From contig NZ_JXCA02000016.1 in the NCBI RefSeq assembly GCF_000828085.3, positions 774,948 through 838,947 of the forward strand: a stretch of 64,000 bases of DNA, given 5' to 3'. The position numbers and the translations under genes were made by a program. Of the stretch, positions 46,626-56,283 are shown piece after piece; the first letter of the stretch is position 1; each line of letters opens with the position of its first letter. Below the pieces are notes generated by a model. The model did not search any database. It was not told where the DNA came from and saw nothing but the letters and a program-made list of their open reading frames with translations. The stretch comes from Scytonema tolypothrichoides VB-61278 (lineage in GTDB: Bacteria > Cyanobacteriota > Cyanobacteriia > Cyanobacteriales > Nostocaceae).

Positions 46626-48365
46626 GTGAAGATTTTATTTTTAGTAACGGCATACAATAGTTTGACTCAACGTGCGCATATAGAGGTTACAAATCGCGGT
46701 CATGAAGTTTCAATTGAATTAGCCGTCAGTGACAAAGTAATGGCTGAAGCAGTTGAGTTATATAAGCCAGATTTGATTATTGCGCCAATGTTGAAAACCG
46801 CAATCCCTGAAAATATTTGGCAACACCATTTGTGTATCATCATTCATCCTGGAATTATGGGAGATAGGGGTCCTTCATCTCTAGATTGGGCAATCATGAT
46901 TAATGCAGACAATTGGGGCGTCACAGCCTTACAAGCGCGTGCAGAAATGGATACTGGCGACATATGGTCGTCTCAAACGTTTAAAATGCGTCAGTGTAGT
47001 AAAAGTTGTTTGTACAGGGCAGAAGTGACTGAAGCTGCTATCAAAGTTATTCTAGAAACTATTGAGCGTTTTCAAAGCAGAAACTTTGTACCACAACCGC
47101 TAGATTATGGACAAGAGGATGTCAAAGGTTGTTTGCGTCCATACATGAGACAAAACGTCAGAGCGATTGACTGGGCATCAGAATCAGTATCTGATATTAT
47201 AAGAAAAATCCGTGCGGCTGATAGCCAGCCTGGTGTACTAGATACAATTTACGGAGAAGAATATTACCTGTATGGTGCTCATGAAGAAGATACTTTGAAA
47301 GGGTTTCCTGGAGAAATTATTGCTCAACGCTACGGTGCTATTTGCCGTGCTGCTTGTGATGGTGCTGTTTGGATATCACATCTGAAAAAGAAGAAAAAAG
47401 AAAATCAGTTATTTTTTAAATTACCAGCAGCATTAGTATTAAGTGAACATTTAAAAAATCTTCCTGAACTACGCTTATCTTTACAAGTATCTTCTACCGA
47501 CAGAACATATAAAGAGATATGGTATGAAGAAAAAAACAATGTAGGATATCTACATTTTGATTTTTCTAATGGGGCGATGAGTACTGACCAATGTCAGAGA
47601 TTAAGAGATGCTTTTCTCGACGTGTGCACTCGGGAGACAAAAGTGATTGTCTTAATGGGAGGTTATGATTTCTGGTCAAATGGAATTCATCTTAACGTTA
47701 TTGAAGCAGCACAAGATCCAAGAGAGGAATCTTGGCGCAATATTAATGCCATGAATGACTTAGTTTATGCAATTCTCACAACGAATACACATCTAGTCAT
47801 TGCAGCTCTCCAGGGAAATGCGGCAGCTGGAGGTGTTATGCTGGCATTAGCTGCAGATATTGTTTATTGCCGCAGAGGAATTGTTTTAAACCCACACTAT
47901 AAACGAATGGGATTGTACGGTTCTGAGTATTGGACATATTCACTACCTAAACGTGTGGGCATGAAAAAAGCAATTGAACTGACAGATAATTGTATGCCTA
48001 TGGGTACAGAGTTTGCTAAAAAGATAGGACTTATTGATGATTATTTGGGAAGTCATCATATCATTTTCCAACAGCAGATTGAGCTAATTGCAGAAGAGAT
48101 GGCAACAAGTCCGGATTATGATAATAGATTAACCTTAAAGATTCAAAATAGACTCAAAGATGAGCAATATAAACCTCTAGAAGATTACCGAAAAGAGGAA
48201 TTGGAACAAATGAAAATTAATTTCTATGAACCCGGACAGAGTTATCACACTGCTCGTTATAATTTTGTTTACAAAGTTCCCCCTTTGGAAACTCCGCTGC
48301 ATTTAGCAAAACATCGTCAAGTTGGTCGTAATTTAGAAAAGTGTGCTTTATTTCCGTTCGAATAA
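46626..48365 (+). CDS. hypX: HypX/HoxX-type protein (formyltransferase plus enoyl-CoA hydratase)
   Basis: 579 residues from a GTG with AAAGGAG upstream. Residues 1-250 resemble formyltetrahydrofolate-using transferases: ILFLVTAYNSLTQRAHIEV, RGHEVSIELAV, PDLIIAPMLKTAIPE and HPGIMGDRGPSSLDWAI. Residues about 300-570 are crotonase-like: GGYDFWSNGIHLNVIEAA and AALQGNAAAGGVMLALAADIV. This two-domain make-up with the shared N-terminal motif matches HypX, which in Aquifex and Cupriavidus makes the CO ligand of NiFe hydrogenases from a formyl group under air. No hydrogenase or other hyp gene is in the window. HypX function here is inference from family. Confidence 0.88.
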   Translation: MKILFLVTAYNSLTQRAHIEVTNRGHEVSIELAVSDKVMAEAVELYKPDLIIAPMLKTAIPENIWQHHLCIIIHPGIMGDRGPSSLDWAIMINADNWGVTALQARAEMDTGDIWSSQTFKMRQCSKSCLYRAEVTEAAIKVILETIERFQSRNFVPQPLDYGQEDVKGCLRPYMRQNVRAIDWASESVSDIIRKIRAADSQPGVLDTIYGEEYYLYGAHEEDTLKGFPGEIIAQRYGAICRAACDGAVWISHLKKKKKENQLFFKLPAALVLSEHLKNLPELRLSLQVSSTDRTYKEIWYEEKNNVGYLHFDFSNGAMSTDQCQRLRDAFLDVCTRETKVIVLMGGYDFWSNGIHLNVIEAAQDPREESWRNINAMNDLVYAILTTNTHLVIAALQGNAAAGGVMLALAADIVYCRRGIVLNPHYKRMGLYGSEYWTYSLPKRVGMKKAIELTDNCMPMGTEFAKKIGLIDDYLGSHHIIFQQQIELIAEEMATSPDYDNRLTLKIQNRLKDEQYKPLEDYRKEELEQMKINFYEPGQSYHTARYNFVYKVPPLETPLHLAKHRQVGRNLEKCALFPFE

Positions 48366-48583
48366 TCTATACAAAATAAATTATTTTGACTTTGAATAAA
48401 CTTGCTCGCTTGCTTGAATAAGCGAGCACATAGAGGAACACTAGCTGATCATATTATGGCGGTTTTCATCAGGTTCAAGTGAAGTACAGGTTCATCTGCG
48501 TTGAGGCTGCTTACCGTCATTTGCGCTGTCTCAGTGCCTCCAGGGTCATTTAACATTAAGATAATAGCTAGTTTAAAAAAACT

Positions 48584-49213
48584 ATGATTCAAGTCATCCA
48601 AGCACAAAACGTCACCCTTGGCTATTTAGAAGAAAGATTTGGGCTACAACAGGCTGAGAATGAAGATTTTTTTACAGAATGGTTTGATTCTTTACCAGAC
48701 ATTACGGATTTAGAAAAGCAATATCTAGACAGAGTAAAGTTTCATTTTCTTCGTTTAGTCAAACGTCCTCCTTTGTTGGAAGAAGCCGTCAAATTAGTGG
48801 TGTTATCCCCCTTACTGAGTCTGGCTGGATTTTATGATGATCCTTTTTTTATTAAAAGTGAACAATCTATAGAGATTTCCTTGGAGGACGAGGGAGAAAT
48901 TGTACGTGGACGTATTGATGTGTTAGTTATCCAACAACAATTATGGTTATTGATAATTGAATCTAAAAGAGCTAGTTTTTCTCTTCTAGAAGCTATTCCC
49001 CAAGCACTCGCTTATATGCTAGCTAATCCTCAATTAGAAAAACCTCTATTTGGATTAGTCATGAATGGTAGTGATTTTATTTTTCTGAAACTTACTAAGG
49101 TAAATCAGCCAGAGTATGCTTTGTCTGACCAATTTACACTTTTGAGACGCGAGAATGAATTATATAAGGTTCTCAGTATATTAAAGAAACTGGGTCAAAT
49201 TTTGATTGAATAA
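48584..49213 (+). CDS. PD-(D/E)XK nuclease-like protein (type I restriction HsdR N-terminal type)
   Basis: 209 residues. The core is GEIVRGRIDVLVIQQQLWLLIIESKRAS, with Asp and ExK of a PD-(D/E)XK site, followed by AIPQALAYMLANPQ. This matches the many small cyanobacterial proteins annotated as restriction subunit R-like. No methylase or specificity gene is near, so a restriction role is unlikely to be supported. It ends 2 bp before the cysteine desulfurase gene. The biological function is unknown. Confidence 0.78.
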   Translation: MIQVIQAQNVTLGYLEERFGLQQAENEDFFTEWFDSLPDITDLEKQYLDRVKFHFLRLVKRPPLLEEAVKLVVLSPLLSLAGFYDDPFFIKSEQSIEISLEDEGEIVRGRIDVLVIQQQLWLLIIESKRASFSLLEAIPQALAYMLANPQLEKPLFGLVMNGSDFIFLKLTKVNQPEYALSDQFTLLRRENELYKVLSILKKLGQILIE

Positions 49214-49215
49214 TT

Positions 49216-50382
49216 ATGTCTAGTCGCCCTATCTACCTCGACTCTCACGCTACCACACCTGTAGATGAACGAGTACTAGCAGCAATGCTACCCTTTTTTA
49301 CAGAACACTTTGGTAACCCCTCCAGCATCAATCATCTTTATGGCTGGGAAGCAGAAGCTGCTGTTAAGCAAACACGAGAAATTTTAGCAACAGCCATCAA
49401 CGCCACTCCAGAAGAAATTGTGTTCACCAGTGGTGCGACAGAAGCGAATAATTTAGCTATCAAAGGTGTTGCAGAAGCCTATTTTCAAAAAGGACAGCAT
49501 ATTATTACTGTTGCAACAGAACACAGTGCAGTTCTTGACCCTTGCAAGTATTTAAAAACTCTTGGTTTTGAAATCACAATCCTTCCAGTCCAAAAAGATG
49601 GACTGATTGATTTAACAGAGTTAGAAAAAGCTTTCCGTCCTGAGACAATTCTCGTTTCGGTGATGGCTGCGAATAATGAAATTGGGGTTTTGCAGCCATT
49701 GGCAGAAATTGGCGCAATGTGTCGAGAACGCAATGTCCTTTTCCACACCGACGCAGCCCAAGCTATTGGTAAAATCCCTCTTCATGTGCAAGCGATGAAA
49801 ATTGACTTGATGTCGCTAACAGCACATAAACTCTACGGTCCAAAGGGTATTGGTGCATTATATGTCCGTCGCCGCAATCCCAGAGTCCAACTTGCTCCTC
49901 AGCAGCATGGTGGTGGACACGAACGGGGAATGCGTTCTGGCACTTTATATACACCTCAAATCGTAGGATTTGGTAAGGCGGTTGAGATTGCTTTAGAAGA
50001 ACAAGCAACAGAAAACCAACGCCTCACACAGTTAAGACAAAGATTGTGGGAAAAACTTTCTCAATTAGAAGGAATTCATCTGAACGGACATCCTACCCAA
50101 CGACTCTCAGGACATTTAAGTATCAGTGTTGAAAGAGTAGATGGATCTGCACTATTGCTGGGATTACAACCAGTGATGGCGGTGTCTTCTGGTTCTGCTT
50201 GTTCCTCAGCAACAACTGCACCTTCCCATGTTCTCATGGCATTGGGACACTCAGAACAACAGGCTTATGCGTCGATACGGTTTGGTATAGGACGCTTCAA
50301 CACCCTTGAGGAAATTGAGGAAGGTGCAGAACACACTATTTCTACGATTCAAAGTTTACGCAAGCAGGCTTTTAGGGTGTAA
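49216..50382 (+). CDS. Cysteine desulfurase (NifS/IscS type)
   Basis: 388 residues. PLP enzyme that takes sulfur from cysteine for Fe-S clusters. Start MSSRPIYLDSHATTPVDERV; FTSGATEANNLAIKG; HTDAAQAIGKI; PLP Lys in SLTAHKLYGPKGIGALYV; and active Cys in SSGSACSSATTAPSHVLMALG. The extended Cys loop is of group I (NifS/IscS), not SufS. No isc, suf or nif genes adjoin, so which cluster system it serves is open. Adjacent to the nuclease-like gene upstream (2 bp), possibly co-transcribed. Confidence 0.95.
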   Translation: MSSRPIYLDSHATTPVDERVLAAMLPFFTEHFGNPSSINHLYGWEAEAAVKQTREILATAINATPEEIVFTSGATEANNLAIKGVAEAYFQKGQHIITVATEHSAVLDPCKYLKTLGFEITILPVQKDGLIDLTELEKAFRPETILVSVMAANNEIGVLQPLAEIGAMCRERNVLFHTDAAQAIGKIPLHVQAMKIDLMSLTAHKLYGPKGIGALYVRRRNPRVQLAPQQHGGGHERGMRSGTLYTPQIVGFGKAVEIALEEQATENQRLTQLRQRLWEKLSQLEGIHLNGHPTQRLSGHLSISVERVDGSALLLGLQPVMAVSSGSACSSATTAPSHVLMALGHSEQQAYASIRFGIGRFNTLEEIEEGAEHTISTIQSLRKQAFRV

Positions 50383-50573
50383 ATTGAATTGTATCAAATG
50401 CTGAGTATTATAGCGGTTTTCAATTGGCTGCAATACAGTAGAGACGTTATTTGACACTTCCACGGCTACCTGAATGCTGTACAGCAATTAAGCCGCTACT
50501 ATATCTTTCTATACAGAAAGGGTAAAGTCACCTAAAATTATAGTAATAATACTTGGTTATTTAAGTTTTATTT

Positions 50574-51587
50574 ATGTCGATAAAAACTCTAGTACCTACT
50601 ATCAGCCTAAGCGTCGAGCCTAGTTTGGTGCAGGAGGGTACTCAATTGCGTTGGAACTTTAACTTAACCCAACCAGCTCCCGCCTCTGGTCTAACGGTTA
50701 TTGTGGCTCTGTTGGAAGACACCGACCCGACTGGCAGTGACATTAGATTTTTTGTAGACGGTAGCGCCAACATCATCGAATTTAAACCGTTAGTAGAAAA
50801 TGGCTTAGTTACCAAGGTAGCAATAACTTTAGCTCCTGAAGCAACCACAGCTACATTGGTATCAGACATCATTGATGACGGCATAGTAGAGGGACCAGAA
50901 AGTATTGTTGTTGGCTTGGTAGCAGGAGACGGATACAGCGTTGACCCCCAAAGAAACAACGCCAGCTTTACGATTGTGGAAAATCCTAATATTAGGACTT
51001 TAATTGGAACTGAGCGTGATGATTTGCTGTTTGGTATCAGCGACGCTGAAAATATTGTTGGTCAGGATGGTAATGATACTATCTACGGTAACGGTGGTGA
51101 AGATACTCTTTTAGGTGAAGGTGGCAATGACGCCATTTTTGGAACGACGAGCAGCGAGTTTATTAACGGAGGCTACGGTGATGACATCATCTACGGCAAT
51201 GGCGGAACAGACACACTGATTGGTAGTTTTGGAGATGACCTAATTTACGGTGGTAAGCTGGCTGATACAATCTTCGGTGGTGCTGGCAATGACACCATCT
51301 TTGCCAACGGCGGTGGTGATTTTATTGATAGTGGTGCTGGTTTTGATACCGTATGGCTGGGGAATGGTGCTGCCACTATTGTGCTGGAGAAAAAAAGCGG
51401 TTACGACACCATCAATAATTTCCAATTGGGAGCAACCCAATTGAAAACCCATAGCTTGGACAATTTGGCGTTTGCCGACATTGCAAATGGTGTTCAAATT
51501 TTCCTTGATAATGATCTACTTGCAGTTGTTTATGGGCAATCAGCAAGTACATTGGCTAACAATATTGATGGAATTTTTATAGCATAA
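50574..51587 (+). CDS. RTX calcium-binding repeat protein
   Basis: 337 residues. Residues about 1-140 resemble a Calx-beta-like domain (SVEPSLVQEGTQLRWNFNL and DDGIVEGPESIVVGLVAG). About 140-260 is a set of nonapeptide GGxGxDxUx repeats (GQDGNDTIYGNGGEDTLLG and similar), which bind calcium as a parallel beta-roll. The C-terminal beta-rich part (INNFQLGATQLKTHS) may act as a type I secretion signal. No signal peptide is seen, consistent with export by a type I system. Acidic composition. The role is probably surface or extracellular. The ATG is preceded by ATTT and no strong ribosome binding site. Confidence 0.85.
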   Translation: MSIKTLVPTISLSVEPSLVQEGTQLRWNFNLTQPAPASGLTVIVALLEDTDPTGSDIRFFVDGSANIIEFKPLVENGLVTKVAITLAPEATTATLVSDIIDDGIVEGPESIVVGLVAGDGYSVDPQRNNASFTIVENPNIRTLIGTERDDLLFGISDAENIVGQDGNDTIYGNGGEDTLLGEGGNDAIFGTTSSEFINGGYGDDIIYGNGGTDTLIGSFGDDLIYGGKLADTIFGGAGNDTIFANGGGDFIDSGAGFDTVWLGNGAATIVLEKKSGYDTINNFQLGATQLKTHSLDNLAFADIANGVQIFLDNDLLAVVYGQSASTLANNIDGIFIA

Positions 51588-51750
51588 TCAACAGTAAAGA
51601 AATTGTAAAAATCATAACGATGGAGATTTAAGTACGCAAAAATTCAAAAATTTGAAAGTGTATCGTGCGATCTGCACTCGTAGCGCAAGCGTTTGCGCAG
51701 CGCCCCCTTAGGGGCTAGCTATCGCCTCCCTTAAACAAACCCCCGTAGTG

Positions 51751-53031
51751 CTATTTGAGTGCTGCAAGCATTGCTTCTATAGCGCGTTCTTTTTGAGGAT
51801 CTCCACCTTGAGCGTATTCTAATGAAAATGGTACGTTAATATCAGGTGTGACTCCTTTGCCTTCCAAGCGTTGTGTTTCGTTGAGAAACACATTTGAGAC
51901 TGCTACATAAACCAAGCTACCATCTGACATCAGAAAAGGACGACCAGCAACAACTGCCCCTGTTGTCTTAGAACCAATCACAGGTCCTATTTTGTGTTGC
52001 TTGAAAGCATAAGCCAAAATTTCTTTACTACTTCTGCTTCCCTCATTTATCAGCATAACCACAGGCTTTTTCCATTGAGAAATAGAAGTATATCTTTTGC
52101 CATTGCGGGGGATGCTAGTTATACTAGGACCTTCTTTTGCAGTAAAGATGTTGAGATAGCCGATATCTCCTCCACCCCAGCCATCTCGTAAATCCAAAAC
52201 CAACGCTTCTGCATTTCTCAAGCGACCGTAGATGAGGTCTTCTCGAAGTTTATCCTGGTCTGGATCAGCAGCGTTTGACCAGATATGAACATAGCCAATT
52301 TTCTTACCGTTGCGTTGAATAACCTGAGTGCTGGTTTGTTGTGCTTCCAGAAACATAGTGGTTGCGTCATACATTTTGGGAGTCACAGCAATTTTTTCTT
52401 GGCTGTTGGCGTCAGGTTTTCTTTGAATTAATAAAGTTACTTTTTGACCTGCTTTACCTACAAAAGATTGTATCGGTTGATAAGGACGATCTTCCACACT
52501 CAGCAATTGGTCGCCCACTTTTAACCCAGCTTTTGCCGCTGGACTTCCGTCTAGAATGGCACTAATAAAAGTCTTACCGTTGATGTCTTTTGTGAATATA
52601 CCAATGCCAGTGTATTCAATTTTGCCTTTTGGAAAGAACTTTTTTAATTCTTTCTGGAAATCAGGATTTCTTGCCTGAAAAATCCCTAAAAGCTGGTAGT
52701 ATGCTGGTTCATCTTGAGTGTAGAAGCGGGTGTGAGAAGTTCGCAATTCAGAAAGCATCTGATTGATCACAACAGCAACTTCTTGGATAGACTTGGTTTG
52801 GGTGGCTTGAGGTTGATACTTTTGCTGCATCGCTTTCCAGTCCACGCCGTTAAATTTTGGATCATAAAAGTTTTCGTTGACAGTTTGCCAGACTTGTTCA
52901 AAAACTTTTACTTCGGTTTTTGCTAGCGTTTTAGGTAATGGTGAAGTCAACCAGAGAAGGAACAATACTGAGATAGTTATCACTATTGCCGTAGCAACCC
53001 TATTTAACCTCGGGATGACAAGTCTTTTCAT
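51751..53031 (-). CDS. S41-family C-terminal processing protease
   Basis: 426 residues from MKRLVIPRLNRV; an upstream ATG at 53055 has no ribosome binding site. Residues 1-35 include a signal peptide or membrane anchor. Then an N-terminal cap (VKVFEQVWQTVNENFYDPKFNGVDW), a PDZ domain (GTGIFTKDINGKTFISAIL and SPAAKAGLKVGDQLL), and the Ser/Lys catalytic region (LVLDLRDGWGGGDIGYLN, INEGSRSSKEILAYAFKQHK, GSKTTGAVVAGR). CtpA-type enzymes trim protein C-termini in the lumen or periplasm, including D1 of photosystem II. Which paralogue this is cannot be said. A 53.1-kb intergenic repeat lies before it. Confidence 0.92.
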   Translation of the reverse strand: MKRLVIPRLNRVATAIVITISVLFLLWLTSPLPKTLAKTEVKVFEQVWQTVNENFYDPKFNGVDWKAMQQKYQPQATQTKSIQEVAVVINQMLSELRTSHTRFYTQDEPAYYQLLGIFQARNPDFQKELKKFFPKGKIEYTGIGIFTKDINGKTFISAILDGSPAAKAGLKVGDQLLSVEDRPYQPIQSFVGKAGQKVTLLIQRKPDANSQEKIAVTPKMYDATTMFLEAQQTSTQVIQRNGKKIGYVHIWSNAADPDQDKLREDLIYGRLRNAEALVLDLRDGWGGGDIGYLNIFTAKEGPSITSIPRNGKRYTSISQWKKPVVMLINEGSRSSKEILAYAFKQHKIGPVIGSKTTGAVVAGRPFLMSDGSLVYVAVSNVFLNETQRLEGKGVTPDINVPFSLEYAQGGDPQKERAIEAMLAALK

Positions 53032-53065
53032 AGTATCTCGTTTCCAGTTGTTCATCTGGAGTTGA

Positions 53066-53185
53066 TGGGTATCAGTTATCAGTTACCAGTTATCAGCCCC
53101 TGTTCACTGTTCACTGTTCACTTCTCGTCCGCCTAGGACTATAAGTCCCAGCCTAATAGACGAAGTCCATTAAAATGGACTGAAA
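53066..53185. repeat. Heptamer tract and a palindromic repeat
   Basis: ATCAGTTACCAGTT and TGTTCACTGT-type units (53066-53121), then GTCCGCCTAGGACTATAAGTCCC with TAATAGACGAAGTCCATTAAAATGG (53127-53178). The second part recurs in inverse orientation at 56028-56080, bracketing the pseudogene block. Confidence 0.75.
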
Positions 53186-53337
53186 AAACTAGAACTAATT
53201 TTTCAGTAAATTTAAACACTAGCTCATAAAAGTATTAGTTGTTTACTGGTAATGGTACAAGATTTCAGTAATTTCATTCTCAAAAAAATTGACTTTTGAT
53301 TTATTAGACAACGCTGATTGAAGAAAATCTTCTGCTA

Positions 53338-54694
53338 TTAGTTCCCCTTTTTCTTAAAACGTTGAACTAATAACTCTACCTCTGGTATCTTCATGAAACT
53401 AACTAATACCGCAAAAACTCTTAGTCCAAGACTTCCAGCCAGACTTAATTGCAACAGTTGCCTCAGTAACTCCTGGCTACCCCAAAGTACTTCATAACTC
53501 CAGGTTGTTAACCAACAGGCAATACCTGCCACTCCACTAGCACCAATCAAACTTAGTATCGGCAAACTCCATTCCCACTAGATGTTAATTTGGGTCATGC
53601 TAGAAGACAAGGTGGCAGGAGCGATAATAGCGATCGCCTCTCTCACACCAGAAGAATCAAAGTCAAAGCGCAGGCGTAACTTACCCATACCCTCTCGCCG
53701 CTGGACTAAGAATTGAACGAACCATTGCAAAACAGCACCAACCAGAGTTCCCCCAGCCAAAACCCAGCCTCCTAGTTGCAAGTATTGGGGAACGCTGATT
53801 TGATTTCCCAGTTGCAGCGCTAAAAAGCCCAAACCAAGTATGACAGTGATGCTAGATAAAATGGGGCTAATAGAAGGTAACCAGTAATGCTATGCTGCAT
53901 TCAACGTCCCAAAGTTAATACCAATCAGTCCAGAAAACAGAGCGATAGGAGCCATGATTTGCAACTGTTGGATGGCTAGCGCTTTAACTTGCGCTTCTAA
54001 ACCTGGGGCGACTAAATCAATAAAGAAACCAGCAAAAACAATTAAACCTATCGTTACTAAGAGTAACACGCCACTGGTGAGGGTTGTGATTGTTTCTACC
54101 AAAGGAGCCGCAGCTGATTTCTCACGCTTTGCCAAAACACTCACCCGAATCGGAGGGTGGAAGCGCCTGCATTGTATGCATGGGGAGGAAACCCGCACCC
54201 CAGTTTCAACTGCCGTCCAATATAAGGGAACACAACACGAAAAATCTGCGACAATATATGTATGCTGAAATGAAATAACGCACTGTTGACCCGGCAGGAA
54301 CGGCTATTCCAGTAGGCAAGAGACGGCGAGTTGTCTTGTAAATGGGTAGTGAACACATCGCTTGCTAATTTAAAGGCAAACCAATGTGTTTTCCGGGGCG
54401 TGGGGATGAGTACATCCTCTATTAACCGTAACCACGCCTGGAGGCTCGGAAAGTAGTGTTTCGGAACCTGAACAGGAACCAAACCGCTACCGTACAGGGC
54501 TACGAAAAGCCCCCGCGTTCTACGCGTGGGGAATGCGTTACTAAGGTACTATGCAACGGTCCGTTGATACCACCAAGCAACACTAACAAAAAACCGGGGA
54601 TGATGTAAGCATAATTGTAAGCATCGGCAACTGCACCAACTCCAAAAATCGCCGCAACGCAGGTAGAACGCAACAGCCCAAAAAGTTTGCTCAT
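53338..54694 (-). pseudogene. murJ: murJ (lipid II flippase) remnant, multiply broken
   Basis: The order of pieces is that of MurJ: SKLFGLLRSTCVAAIFGVGAVADAYN and IPGFLLVLLGGINGP, a 397-bp insertion (54142-54538), VLAKREKSAAAPLVETI with FSGLIGINFGTLNAA, a TAG stop (53890-53892), HYWLPSISPILSSITVI, PATLSSSMTQINI with a stop, and then WEWSLPILSLIGASG to the C-terminus. Between the last two about 200 residues of a normal protein are deleted. The N-terminus also lacks a normal start. So there are at least an insertion, a deletion and two stops. MurJ is needed for peptidoglycan synthesis, so another copy is expected elsewhere in the genome. The coordinates start at the first ATG seen; homology extends a little further upstream. 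Confidence 0.92.
54142..54538 (+). mobile_element. 397-bp insertion in murJ, IS200/IS605-like relic
   Basis: It breaks murJ exactly between codons for LV and SVLAKRE. Both ends carry imperfect hairpins: CACCC/GGGTG at 54142-54159, and CCCCCGCGT/ACGCGTGGGG at 54510-54531 with a bulged T. No target duplication is seen. Before the right hairpin a short frame (GVGMSTSSINRNHAWR) resembles the end of a TnpB. That layout fits a deleted IS200/IS605 copy with its right end, and possibly a decayed omega RNA region. Family assignment is moderate. Confidence 0.55.
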
Positions 54695-54896
54695 GAGAGT
54701 GGCGATGGCAACAATTCCTGCAATTTTCGCAAGTGAGTGCTTCGTGTCTTTAGATTTTAGAAAAAACCAAATTATTCAAGCTGATTGTTTTTGATGATCA
54801 AAGAATTTCGTCAAGTGACGACTTGTTATTTATCAACCTCATGTTAAGAATAGAATATAGCCATAAAAATAGCCATCTCATTCTAAGACTAAAAAA

Positions 54897-55178
54897 ATGC
54901 CTGAGGAATACTCTATTGCTGAAGCCCGCAATCACTTTGCTCGAATTATTCACAATGCTGAAAATGGCAAGCCTATACAGATTACACGGCGGGGTAAACC
55001 GGTAGCAGTCGTATTATCAGTTGATGAGTATCAACGCCTGACATCAGAAAGGTTAGAATTTGGCACAGGTCTCATGCAATTTCGCCAAAAGTATGAAATA
55101 GAGGTTCTGGATATTCATCCTGATCAAGTTTTTAATGATGTTCGCGATCGCACTGGGGGACGGGAGATCATCTTTTGA
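54897..55178 (+). CDS. Phd/YefM-type antitoxin
   Basis: 93 residues: YSIAEARNHFARIIHNAENGKPIQITRRGKPVAVVLSVDEYQRL is the standard Phd/YefM fold. A C-terminal toxin-binding tail follows. Such antitoxins neutralise the toxin and repress their own promoter. The stop overlaps the toxin start by 4 bp. A ribosome site is not clear. The pair sits between murJ and ATP-grasp pseudogenes, the only intact genes there. Confidence 0.92.
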   Translation: MPEEYSIAEARNHFARIIHNAENGKPIQITRRGKPVAVVLSVDEYQRLTSERLEFGTGLMQFRQKYEIEVLDIHPDQVFNDVRDRTGGREIIF

Positions 55179-55603
55179 GTCAAGTACAATTTTTATTAGA
55201 TACCAACATTTTGTCTGAACCCCTCCGCCCAATCCCAAATTCTCGTGTGATGGAGTTACTGGCGAAGTATACTGGTCTAATAACGACTGCGACTGTCGTT
55301 TTTCACGAAATGCTCTATGGCTGTTATCGCTTACCCAACTCACGAAAACGTCAAGCTATAGAAGCTTATCTCAGAGAAGAAGTTGAAGGCAAGTTGCAAC
55401 TACTGCCCTACAGCATTGAAGCAGCTAAATGGCATGCATTCGAGAGATCAAAATTAGTTGGGTTAGGCAAAACAACATCCTATGTTGATGGGCAAATTGC
55501 AGCAATCTCTGTTGTTAACAACTTAGTTTTAGTCACAAACAATCAAGCAGATTATGTCGATTTCCAAGGGATTGAGATGGTAAATTGGTTTAGTGATTCC
55601 TGA
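55175..55603 (+). CDS. PIN-domain toxin (VapC type)
   Basis: 142 residues from a TTG that overlaps the antitoxin stop. Acidic residues of a PIN active site: Asp in FLLDTNILSE, Glu in VFHEMLYG, Asp in SYVDGQIAA and a later Asn/Asp in VLVTNNQADY. PIN toxins cleave RNA, often tRNA. Phd with a PIN toxin is a known pairing. Intact, so the pair may be functional. Confidence 0.9.
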   Translation: MSQVQFLLDTNILSEPLRPIPNSRVMELLAKYTGLITTATVVFHEMLYGCYRLPNSRKRQAIEAYLREEVEGKLQLLPYSIEAAKWHAFERSKLVGLGKTTSYVDGQIAAISVVNNLVLVTNNQADYVDFQGIEMVNWFSDS

Positions 55604-55633
55604 AATTATTGATATCTGAACGCGGTAATTTTC

Positions 55634-55930
55634 TCATTTCCATCGTTCCAAAGAAGTTTTTAAAATGACCGAAATCAATTGCTGATAAGATAGCCCCGCA
55701 GCATAAGCAATTTGAGCAAAAGAACGCTGTGGATGCAAAGTCGCATCTGCATTAACATCAAGCAAATAGACTTGTCCATCATATGCGATGCGAAAGTCAA
55801 AGGTTGCATAGTCCAGAGGTCCCAGCAACTTCATCAACTCCAGCGATACTTCTCGCAGCTTCTGCAAACTTGAAGAAAATAAATCAACTTTAGTCCATTT
55901 TAACTGAGATCTTGCAGCATTCTCAATAAT
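55634..55930 (-). pseudogene. C-terminal fragment of an ATP-grasp enzyme (D-Ala-D-Ala ligase-like)
   Basis: The frame reads from about 55930 (IIENAARSQLKWTKVDLFSS) to 55634. YATFDFRIAYDGQVYLLDVNADATLHPQ is the metal- and ATP-binding end of an ATP-grasp domain, followed by SFAQIAYAAGLSYQQLISVIL. The N-terminal two thirds are absent and the fragment abuts a palindromic repeat. I can name the fold; the original substrate is not certain. Confidence 0.8.
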
Positions 55931-56080
55931 CGGGAGGCTTCGCCTCCCAACCCTGGTTCCCAGGCTCAGCCTGGGAACCAGATATCGAGGCTCTGCCTCA
56001 TTGTTGATACTGGTGCAAGATCTCAGTTTTAATGGACTTTGCCTATTAGGCTGGGACTTACAGTCCTAGGCGGACGAGAA
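55931..56080. repeat. Block of palindromic intergenic repeats
   Basis: GGGAGGCTTCGCCTCCC, then GGTTCCCAGGCTCAGCCTGGGAACC, then GAGGCTCTGCCTC, the same family as near 37140 and 39202. It is followed by GATCTCAGTTTTAATGGAC, an inverse copy of the 3' border of the ATP-grasp fragment, and by the palindrome shared with 53127-53178. Confidence 0.75.
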
Positions 56081-56283
56081 CAAAGTGAGATAAAATGTAT
56101 TTTTTTTGACTTTTTTTGGGTAAGTGTAAGATATGAGCCTCCGACTAGCGGCTTCGCGGCAAGCATTATATGAAAGAAACACCTTTTTCCCTTACACCCC
56201 CACCCCCTAAGCCCTGCGGGCATGCTGCGCGAACGGGGGAATTCAAAATTCAATCCGAATTCTGACTCCTGACTTCTGTGTTC

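Noticed and set aside
48584-49213. Complete type I restriction-modification system
   Set aside because: Only an R-subunit N-terminal-like protein is present, with no HsdM or HsdS.
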